Below are positions 1-11,200 of a stretch of 64,000 nt of DNA, one piece after another. This DNA is from Nephrocerus scutellatus (taxonomy: Eukaryota; Arthropoda; Insecta; Diptera; Pipunculidae), in the NCBI GenBank assembly GCA_947095585.1, contig OX352761.1, positions 26,751,777 to 26,815,776 on the forward strand, given 5' to 3'. Under the pieces are notes generated by a model. The model saw nothing but the letters and a program-made list of their open reading frames with translations. It was not told the DNA's origin and searched no databases. How positions within the stretch are numbered: the first letter of the stretch is position 1; every line of letters starts with the position of its first letter. The position numbers and the translations under genes are program-made.

Positions 1-268
1 CTTGGCACAAGGCACAAATTCGTCCTTCGATTTGTGTTCACTTAAAGCACTGTGTGACTTTTCTTCAGGAATACATTAGATATTACACACACATGTAACA
101 AAACAATCGCTTTTTGTATTCGATTTGTTGAGAACAGCTCCGGCAAAGATTTCTAAAAAGAAAAACAAAACGACATTAACTTATAGTCATATTCATTCAA
201 TTGTAGAACTAAATATCTGTAGAATTACATTTTTTTATCATAAATTCATCATTTTATTTTGATTTTAG

Positions 269-345
269 GTGAACCAAAACTCTCATCACCCCAACCAATT
301 TCTGCAGCATCAGAAACAGTAGCGACGCCGCAATATTGCAATTAA
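269..345 (+). CDS. Probable terminal coding exon of a gene entering from the left
   Basis: A polypyrimidine-rich AG acceptor (gattttag) ends at 268. It is followed by two bases and then 24 open codons beginning EPKLSSPQP and ending TPQYCN, with a TAA at 343-345. The segment is clearly less AT-rich than the sequence on either side, and a long AT-rich tail without open frames follows, as expected for a last exon plus 3' UTR. I do not recognise the protein; the short Ser/Pro/Ala-rich tail is not diagnostic. It would converge tail-to-tail with the symporter gene that ends at 1888. The call rests on one splice site and one short frame, so it is tentative. Confidence 0.4.
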
Positions 346-1850
346 AACCTCATACCCAATCTCCCGCCGGGAATGTTTTTTTTTATGTACTTTTTATCTA
401 CTGCAAAAACCGTAAAACAAATTTTCATTATATGTACGTATATACTATATGTATATGTATAAATAACAAATATATATAATGTAACGTAGATATATAATAA
501 TTATATAATAGCGTATAACAGCAGTCGTTTGTTTTTCAATTGAAAACGATCAAAATTAAATAATAAAATTTAAATAGAACGTAATACTTGATGAACAAAA
601 ATAAAAAAACTTAAAAAAAAATGTAAAAAAAAAATTTTTTTTTTAAAAAAATAAATAAAAACTTTCAAAGCTCACATACGACGACAGCAAAGAAACATGT
701 GTGGTGTGGGTATGTATGAATATCCATGAATACATATGTGAGATATAAGCAATTTTTTAGGCGTTTTTCCATTTTTGCGAAATCCCTTGGTTGTCATTTT
801 TACTTTTAACCTTCCAAATATGTACCTTCTTTAAAGGAGTGTGTCAATTTTTTATTTTGTTTTTTCTTATGCACATTTTATATTTTTGTTGATACAAAGC
901 ATTTTTCGAATCGAATCAAAAGTATACATTCTACTGTACACAATGCATCCAATTAGTTAAAATAACAACAAAGAAAAAACTTAAGATTTAAGCTAACGCG
1001 CCGTGTAAACAACTCAACATCTATGTGAAACTCATAGTGAGTGCTGGCAGCTATTACGATTGGCATCTCTCGTCTCTCCTGCACGTGCACATACCGTATA
1101 ATAAAATCAAACAAATCTTGAAACTAAAAACAAAACTTCTCGTAGGATAATAATAATTAAGAATTGTATATTTATACTTGGCATAAATTGATTACATACA
1201 CAACAACAAATACAGAAAGGAATATCATGAAAAAATTTGTTAACAAAACTGTACAGCACAAAAACTTGATTATTGTACCATTTAATAATTAATCACAAAT
1301 AATAATAATTGGCACGTTGAGATGTGTAACAAACGTTAGAATTTGAACAAATTTGTAAAACAGCACTTAATTACTGCATTAAAGCAAATCAATTAAATAG
1401 GCATATTAGATTTATAAGGAACAAAATATTTTAGTAACAAAAAAAGGGAGAGCAAAAATATTTTATGATAAAAAAAAAACCCCTTTTTTCCTTTGTTGAT
1501 TTGTTGCATTTGGATAGTGAATTTTTTGTGTAATTTGTTTTAATCGACTCTACTTAATTCAAAGAGCCATAATCATTTCATACACACACACACATACACG
1601 TAGTTTTTGTATTCGATTACTATATTTTTGCAATTTTACAAACCGGTTATTTATTCATTCAGCAATAAAACCGAAAACAAAAACTTTAAATACTTGGAAA
1701 AAAGGTCACAAATCAAAAAATTTAAAAATATTATTGTTAAATCATATACACACACATATTGAAAACAAACAATAAAAGCTAGAAACAATATAAGAAAAAG
1801 CAGATTTCCTTTTGTAAATAAAATTCTATACTTTCATATGTAATGGTGTT
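346..1850 (+). other. AT-rich non-coding stretch, likely 3' UTR of the upstream gene
   Basis: About 1.5 kb with no open frame of interest. It has runs of A and T, TATA-like dinucleotide tracts near 430-500, and several AATAAA-type signals (near 561, 650, 1665, 1770 and 1818), any of which could polyadenylate the plus-strand transcript. Which signal is used cannot be told from sequence. Confidence 0.35.
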
Positions 1851-1887
1851 TTGAGACCAAACTAAACGTGCAAAGTGTTTATTTAAT

Positions 1888-2263
1888 TTATTGTTTATTG
1901 GTGAAGAGTTTTTCATATTCCACTTGTGTTGATTTTCCACTTTTGAGATTTGTATCTGTAGCTGTTTGTTGTAGTGGTGTTGGTGGTGGTGGTGGTGGTG
2001 GTGGTGATACGTTTAAGGGCACTTCATCCATTTCGGTTGGACAGCGAACGTTTAAGAATTTTCGCACAAGTGCTGACAATAATTTGGGATTTAATTTCTC
2101 GTCTTCTTCCGTTGGCATTAGGTAACTCAGGGGAATTGCAACAATCCAAACGAGCAAGGCTCCCATTACTTTGTACCAATAGAACGATACATCGTATATG
2201 GAAAATGGTGCATTTTCTTCTAAAATTGTGCGGGCGGCCCGTGTTGATGTTGTATTCGATATG
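1888..2263 (-). CDS. Symporter exon 10 (residues 511-635), last helix and tail
   Basis: After a CCCCTCAG acceptor it encodes the last transmembrane helix (FSIYDVSFYWYKVMG, then LVWIVAIPLSYLM) and a ~90-residue cytoplasmic tail. The tail's eight-proline stretch is encoded by a (GGT)n microsatellite on the plus strand (about 1978-2007), a likely length polymorphism. AATAAA signals overlap or lie within ~20 bp of the stop, so the 3' UTR may be very short. The intron upstream is 6.2 kb. Confidence 0.9.
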
Positions 2264-5200
2264 CTGAGGGGATAAGTGATTTGATTCAAAAATTTTTAGT
2301 TGCACTATGTGTTATAAATCAACGTTAATATACAGAAGATCTTTTCTTAATTATACTTTGTGCTTTGTGCCGTGACAAGAAGCATGAGAAACAACCTGAA
2401 ATATGTACAAATATTAGGCTATTAAGAGGGAATTGAAAAAAAAGTCTACGTGCGAATCGCGTTTACATGACACCAGTGTTATGCTTAAGGATACGGATTT
2501 CCAGACAACAATGTCCTCCAGAGAAGACTAGAGGAGTAAATCCGGAACCGGTATGGAAACAGCACAGTTTTTCACAGATGGTTCTAAGCTAGACGGCAGA
2601 GTAGAAGCAAGGAGTCTTCTGTGACAGGCTGACAGTATGCATCTCCGTCCGACTCCCTAATCGCTGCAGCGTATACCAGGCTTATCATTTATGTGGACAG
2701 TCAGGCGGCTATAAAGTCGTTGGAAACAGTCTCACTGACATGGAAGTTGGCGTTGAGGTGTCACTCCTCTCTTAACGTGATGGATGAGCAGTTCCACATA
2801 AGGATTATTTGGGTCCTGGGCCACTCTGGACTCTGAAACTTGTGCTTCGGAAAGAGGCAGAAGCTGTAACAAATGTAAGGTAGGAAACCACACACACTGG
2901 TAACATAACAAGGCAGGTCTATCCAAATCTGTAATTGAAGCGCTCAAATACGTAAATAACCTCTCTGATCTCGAAAACGGCAAAGTGTGAGACATACTTT
3001 GATTCGTAAATGGATCCTCTGATAAAGGAAAAATTATAAGATCCATGTGCTAATACAAAGGACCGCTAATGGGCTAAGTTAGCGATTGCTGCCAACACAA
3101 CCTAACCTAACCTACGTGCGAATACGTGTAAGTGAATACTTCGACTGCAGCTACCATTACCGGGCAATAGTTTTGAGTTTATTAAAAATAAAACAACCCA
3201 TTAATTTCATAAGTTTTCATGTAAATTCTCTAATAACCAAATGATAGAATGTTATGACAACTTGTTGTTCATTGCATAGATTGCCGTCGACAACAAATGA
3301 AATTTCCACTATGAAGGCAAAAAATGAAAACAAATGCAAAGCGAAAGAAAGAATTCAAAATATGCGCCTAAAAGTATACTGAATTCCACTATAAACGCTG
3401 AAAAAAAAAAAAAAAAAAAAGCACTGTCTGCTTTTGTGGTTAAAACCAAAAATATTGTATGGGGAAAGCAGCGTCGTTATAATATGGCGTGATTTAAAGC
3501 CGCTATTTGACATGTTTTTTAAAAAATTTGCATGGGAGGGTCCGATCACTGCTAAATTTTAATAGAAAGTGTTGTCACGGGAAAGTGTGTGCAAAGTTTC
3601 AATAAAATCGGGCTTTGGGAAGTGGGTTAAAAATTGATGAAGATTTTACACATGCCGACGCGATTTTTTAAATTCTCTTTATTAACTGTGGGGCGGTCAG
3701 CCATCAGCAGAGTAGGGCGAATAACACAGAATGCTTCAGAAATGCATGTGGCCGTAACTATCTCTGACTGGTGGAAGTGCGATCAAACCTCCACGTGGTG
3801 GCCGCTGTTAATTTTCCTCCAGTACAGGAAAAGCCAAATGATCGGGCTAGTCCCTTCAAAGTAAGGTTGGCACGAGGCCAATAACCTCGCCTGTAAAAAT
3901 TTATTATTACGAAATCCAAAATCAGCCTCGGATACACTGATAAACGACGACGACCACGGCAACGAAAACGGCTAAACGATTTAAGAATTTTCTCATGGAA
4001 CGTACGCTCACTGTAGAGCTCGAGCTGCACAACAGCTAGCCGATACCCTGTCCAAATATAATGCTGACATAACAGCAATTAGGAGATGCGATGGACGGGG
4101 AATGGTGTCTTACAAAAATCAGAACATGACATATATTACAGCTGTCATGCAAGACATCATGTGCTCGGTGTGGGGTTTCTTGTCAGCAAAAGAATGACAC
4201 ACCGTTAACGGATTTAAAGCAGTAAATGAACGGCTATGCACCCTTCGCGTGCGTCCTCAGTATAAGGTAAACATTATTCTGGGAGATATGAATGCCAAAT
4301 TAGGTAGGGATCTAGTATTTAGGCAGTACATTGTCACCCATAGCTTACACGAGAACACTAATGACAATGGACAACGAGGCAGCAAGCAATAATTTGGTCG
4401 TTGCGAGTACAAGGTTTGCGCGTAAAAATATCTACTAAGCCAACTTAGGTATCCCTTGATGGAGCCACTCGCAACCAGATAGACCACGTGTTGATAGACC
4501 GCCGACACCCGAACCTGATAACGGTACGAACGTACCGAGGTGCCAACGTCGACGTGGACCACTATCCTGTTGGTATGGTGCTCCGAGTGCGGATTGCATC
4601 ATCGCGAAAGACTGCATCCGCGAATCAGATTCGAGACAACACGACTGCCCTTCGCAACGAAGAGACAAGAAACAACTACGGTCAAGCGATAGAACTCGCC
4701 CTAAATGCAGGGGGAGTAAGTCCTGAGGATGAGGTGGCGGGCGTAGAAGAGAATAAACACGCCTTAAGAATACTGTCATGATTACTGCTGACTCCATCTT
4801 AGGCAGTATTCGTAGAGATCGGCCAAGCCTACGCTGGAAGGATGGCATAGATGCTTAGGGCCCAGAGCTTAGGGATACAAAACTGGATGACATCGGCTCA
4901 AAATCGGGACCGGTGGAGAGACTTTTTGCGGGAGGCCAGGCCGAGGCCGGACCCCGGTTGTAGAGCAAAATATGATGATGATATTCTTTAAAAAAAATCG
5001 TTCTTAAGTAAGGGTCTATCTCCAATCTTGACATCATTTATCGGTGGTTAAAGAAAAAGCTTACTTTGGTGTACTACCCTGACCCATGTAAACGGAAATT
5101 GGTCTGTTAGTACCTACTAACGGTAGAAACTTTGTTAAGGACTTTATTTTTAGAACACTAGCATTTGTTCCAGTTTTCTTGGCCATGCCCATTTTGACTT

Positions 5201-8200
5201 AGGGGTCAATTTTCTCCAGAAAATGCGTAATAAATATAACGTTTTACAATAACAATAACAATTCTTATGAACAATAACAATAATAAAAATAAAAATCAAC
5301 ATGTTTGCGGGAAAATCCATAGATTTTATGATAATTAGGAAAACCTGCAGCAGGTAAAACTAAACGAAGTTTCTACCATTAGTAATAATAGAGCAATTTT
5401 CGTTAAAATGGTACACCAAAGAAAGCTTGTTCTTAAATCTTAAATTTCTTAAATGATGTCACCGTTAGAGATAGACCCTTGATAGACCCTTACTGTAGAA
5501 CGATTTTTTCCTTAGAATATACCCAAGAATCATTTCCCATTGTGTACGAAGTAGAAGAGTGAAGCAGATGTTATAACGTCTTATAAAGCCCAAACAATGG
5601 CTCGCTCTTTTTGAATTCCAGTTCACTTGAAACTTTCAAACCATACATCTTAAGTGAATCTGATCTCGCAATAGTGGCACGTAATGTTGAACTGTCTTCT
5701 GAAACCAAGACAAGCCTGAAATGGATATCACAGGCTGTAGAAGATAACAGGTCATTGATATATATCAAGAAGAGCGTAGGCGACAAGGATGACCTTGTGG
5801 CACGCCAGCATTGATACCATGTGAAGCTGAATATATAACGTTTAATACATGATCTTCAATCCATGCAATGAGAGAGGTGTGTAAGTTAAGCGCACGAATT
5901 TTATTAACAAGACAATCATGTCATACTTTGTCAAAAGCCTTAGAAAAAACCCAGGACACAACGCTTGATTGACCTAGATTTCAATGCTTCGCTCCGAAAT
6001 CATAAACTGTACATGGGATAAAAGAGCTTTCGTATCCAGATAGCCCATTAGTCTGAAATAGATTTCATTACCTTCGATAGAACCGACAACAAAGCAATAG
6101 GGCGGTAGTTAGTATGTTTGTATTTATGTGCGCCTAAAGTACTCATCCGATTTTGATGAATTTATTCGTTATTATGGTAACATATGCTACATTTTATACG
6201 ATGATAAAATCAACATGATAGATGTTAGATCCAAAAAAGTCGGTGAATTTTTTTTTGCTATCGTATTGAGCGTAATTGAAAGGGGAGCAACCAACAGAAA
6301 AAAAACAACCCATAAAAATTAAAAATTTTCATGTAAATTCCCTAATAGAAGATACATATATGTGCAAAGTTTGAACCGGGTTTATTTGGAAAAAATTAAT
6401 TTTAGAGCCCCTTCACTTCAAATTTTTTTCTAAAACTGTTGTCAACGGAGATACTCATGTGTAAAAAAATTTGTATGGGAGCCCCCGACCTTGGGGCCCG
6501 ATCAAATCCAACTTTCAATGGTAACTGTTGTCACCGGAGATACACATGTGTTTAAAATTTGAAAAAAAACGGGTTAATTTTTAAAAAATTTATATGGGCA
6601 CACCTCGGGCCTCAGGACCCGTTCGCTCAAAAAATTTCCAAAAAGTTTTGTGCATCGGAGATACACATGTGTATAAAGTGTTAAAAAAATTGGGATAATT
6701 TTTATTTTAAATTTGTATGAGGCCCCACGTCACCGCGGCACGGCGTCTGTAAAATTTTAACAATAAGTGTTGTCCATCGGAAATACACACGTCTATAATA
6801 TTTGAAGAAAGTCGGGAAGTTTTTTTTGACCTACCTTGAGCACCCCTTGGCCCCGGGGCACGAGATGCCCCAAATTTTAATAGAAAGTGTCGCCTCCGGA
6901 AATACACATATGTGCAAAATTTAAATAAAATCGGGCGTTGTGAAGTGGGTCAAAAATTTATCGCAAGATTCCACGATTACCCGACCGACCGACAACCGGA
7001 CGTTCCACGGGCAAGCGAAGTTAATATAAAGATATTTAATAATTTTATATAAGGGTGGCTGAGACCAAGTGTTACCAAATGAAAACGCTGTAATTTTTTT
7101 AATTTTGATTATTTTTTATTGAAATTTCGTGGAATATGTTGAAAACATATTACATTTTATGAAAAACATGTTACTGCTCGATATGACCTCCTTTGGCTCT
7201 GATTATTTGATTCAGTCTTCCATAGAAAGCATTGCATGCTGACCGAACGTGATGAGATTCCAAAAACTTTCTTTTCTGATGAGAAAATTTTCACCATTCA
7301 ACAGTATGTGAATAAACAAAATGATCGTGTTTGGTTAGAGCACAAGTACAACGATAATTTGAGAAGAGTTGCCATGCGCAAGCAATCACCAGCTTATGTT
7401 ATGGTTTGGGCTGCAGTGACTGCAGATGGACGCACTCCTCTGGTTTTCATCGAACATGGAGTCAAGGTAAACCAAGAGGTGTACCGCCAAAAGATCCTAA
7501 ACGATGCTTTGCTACCTTGGGCACGTAAACACTTTGGTACGAACCGTTGGACATTCCAACAGGACTCGGCACCGTCACACATAGCTCGAGCCTCACTGCA
7601 ATTTTTACAAAATTGCGTTCCGCGGCTGATTTCGTCGAAAGAATGGCCACCATATTCACCAGACTTGAATCCCATGGATTTCTCCATATGGTCCATTTTG
7701 GAGAGTAAGGTGTCCACTAAAAAATACGAAAGTGTTGATGCATTGAAGTCAGCTCTTGTTCGAGAATGGAATAAAATTCCGCAAGCCCACGTTCGGTCAG
7801 CATGCAATGCTTTCTATGGAAGACTGAATCAAATAATCAGAGCCAAAGGAGGTCATATCGAGCAGTAACATGTTTTTCATAAAATGTAATATGTTTTCAA
7901 CATATTCCACGAAATTTTAATAAAAAATAATCAAAATTAAAAAAATTACAGCGTTTTCATTTGGTAACACTTGGTCTCAGCCACCCGTAATTAAAATTAT
8001 GAGTACTACTAGTTACTAAAAAGCTTAAAATAAAATAAAAAGTTTTAAAAACTCTTACCCGACTATGGAATAAAATAAACTAAAAATATGAAACAAGTTA
8101 GGTGGTGGTTGCTATCATCGTCTTATTGAGAAAGACATGTCTTTTGATATGTTAGGTATTTCTGTTTACTTATAGTTCTATTGAAGTGTTCTGGTAGTTT

Positions 8201-11200
8201 CTCATTAATAACGTTATAATTCCATTCAAATGCCGTGGTCGTGCGTTGACAACTACAAAAATTAAAACAATGCCGGCAATCAAGGATAATACGCACGACA
8301 TATGGAATTTAATGATAGATAGCAATCAGCACCTAATTTGTTTCTTACTTTTTAAATTATCTTATTCCGTAGTCGGGTTACAGTTTTTAAAAATTTTTAT
8401 TTAATTAGTTATATATTATTTATTTATTTAGTAACCGACCCGAATTGCAAAACTTACAGGGTAAAAGCATCATTCGTTTTCACTGCTCCAATTATCGAAA
8501 TATTGAACGCCGTTTCACATCCATCTACAGATGTCGGGAGAGGTGTATATTTTATCGATCCCGAACGTAGTCGGAATTGCGCATTTACGATAATCCAGAG
8601 CATTGCAAAGAAACTGACTGCAACTGAGCAAACAGCTACCTGTAAATGAAATCAGTTTTTTAATGCTAAGAACACCAGATCATTCCTTTGTTGTCCTGTA
8701 TACTTTTCCATTTGTTCTCGGGACAAAAATCCCCAAGAAAAAAATCCCAACAACAGCTCCACTACTGATCCCCGTAATAGTAATGACCATTTGTAATATT
8801 GACGAGAATTGCTGCACAATATGTCCACACAACATGCAATAGATTCCTGTTGCGACGACGAACGTCTTCATGATGAGATTAGCCCGCTGCTCGGTGTGCT
8901 TAATAAAAGGGCGAATATAATCGAAGTATACAATTCCTGCGAGAGAATTCAACACAGCTGACATTGTACTCAAAGCAGCACTAATCACACACGAAATGAA
9001 TAAACCCGGCATTCCACTGATGTGACCCATAATGTCCTGCACGAAAAAAGACATCAGTGTATCCGCTTTGTCGGCAATCTGCGAAAGGATGTGGTTGCTA
9101 AGTGTGTGTGCTGCAAATATATGTAAGTGTTAACTGTTTTAGGCTTACTCCAGCAGCGATAGGATCACAATCACGGTAATGAGCAAACATAATGATTCCA
9201 GTGAAAAAATTGAATCCCATAATAATGACAAAACCTATTCCAGCAATAATCAAAGATCTGTAAAAGAATATGAGACCATTAGACTGCGGATTGCCAAGAA
9301 ATGGTTAAAAGCACATTACCTCTTTGCATGGCCGAGTGATGGTAATGAAACAATTCTCTGTACGCAGCTTTGATTTAAACCAATATGTCCAACCCACATG
9401 AAAAATCCGCCTATGAATGTATTCCACATCGTACCACGCTTTCTTGGATCTAGTGAGTAGCTATTAGAATAAGGTTTTTTTTAACCTTTGTTGATCATTA
9501 GTTTTTGTCCGTCGAGTCAGGTTAAATATTTCACTCATGTTTGGGTGTGTCCTTGTTCCAAGCTGAGTGTGTTTCGCATTTTACCTGATATCTAAGCGGC
9601 CTCCATCCTCAGCATATTTAAGAACATTTCTCAAGCCACCATCATTGTGAATCCCCACGAGTCCAACAGCAGCGACGGATAGTATCATGATAGCTGCTTG
9701 AGCAACATCCGTCCAGACGACTGCTTTAATGCCACCCTATAGGTAAGGTGGTCATTATTGTATAACAAAAGCGTTAGCCTTCAACTTACCAGCATTGTGT
9801 AGAAAACGCAAATGGAACAAACGATTGTGTTTATCAGATGAATGTTTGCACCCGTAACTGGAATTGATACTCAATGGACAATAAAATAAGGTAGTAAAGC
9901 GGAGCTTCTCAGCTCGCCATATGGATAGTTGTAATTCATTCTAAAGACGAATTAGCTTAAGAGGATTTTAGTTTTATGAAAAACCCATTTTAAATACTTT
10001 TCCTCCTTAAACTACCGCTACGAATTAAAAATAAACTTAAATTTACGTCATCGTAAGTCGAGCGCTAGACAATTGTTTTAAAACAAACCCATGAAATTCT
10101 GACTGGTAGAAGTCGAGATATACCTGTGTACAAACTGACAAACACACGGACGCTGAACAAATTTCGTTTCCCTTCATTCTTCCTTCCTTCGATCTGTCAA
10201 AAATACACTTTTGTTCAATCGCTTAAACGCTCTTCAATAAAAGATCACAAATTTTTTTGTTAGCTGGTGATCGAAGAGAGTACCTGAGGAATCACGTCTG
10301 TAAACTGAAATTTATTCTATCGCAAAGGACTATCCCAGCATGACCCTCTTCGCTCATAGTTAGGAGTCGTCCTGCCCAACTAAGCCTACCGAGCTTAATT
10401 CTCTTCACGGTGTCGACATCGCAGTAACGCTCGTAGATTTCATCATTATAGAGTCTTCAAAATCAATTCCTTTTGGCGGCTAAGAGGTCAAAATTGTTTT
10501 CGCTAAGCACCCAAGTCTCCGATCCATATCTAAGTACCGATATGACCATTGTCTTATAAAACAGCAGCTTGAAAGTATGGTCAAATTCCTGGATTTCAAG
10601 AGCCATGACAAACTAAAGTGAGCTTTGTTGGCTTTAAGCAACTATGCGCGTATTTCTGGTTCCATGCTGTAATCGGCTGCACAGTTGACCCAAAATAGTT
10701 AAAGAATTGCACTTTTTCAAATTCGCGCTTCACTATTTTAATTGAGGGACCAATGTTGGATCCTCTGCTTGCAGACGTAGCTATCATGTACGTTATTTAG
10801 CTCTTATTTATGTGCAGCCTCATTTCGTGCAGCCCGTTCGATCTGGGCGAAAGCTTCTTGTACAGCTCTTGGGTTTCTACCAACGATGACAAGATCGTAT
10901 GTGTAAACCAGTATCTGAATAGACTTATGGTGGATTGTTCATCTCGCCGTTACATCAGAGTCTCGGATCACTTTCTCCAACGCCAGATTGAAAATGACGC
11001 AGGGCAGTCTATCCCCTTGTCGGAGCCCGTTATAGATGTTGAATGGGCTTGGTAGTGATCTGCATATTTTTACTTAGCTTATAACAATGGTTATGGTTAA
11101 CCTACATAGTCGTGTCAGTTTATTTAGAATTAAATTCTCCAATGGTTTTATAAAGTTATACTCTGGCTATGCCATCATAAGCGGCTTTAAAGTCTATAAA

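Noticed and set aside
1868..2125. Plus ORF with a glycine run
   Set aside because: Antisense of symporter exon 10; the glycines are the (GGT)n microsatellite.
7394..7807. 137-codon minus ORF
   Set aside because: Antisense of the mariner transposase.
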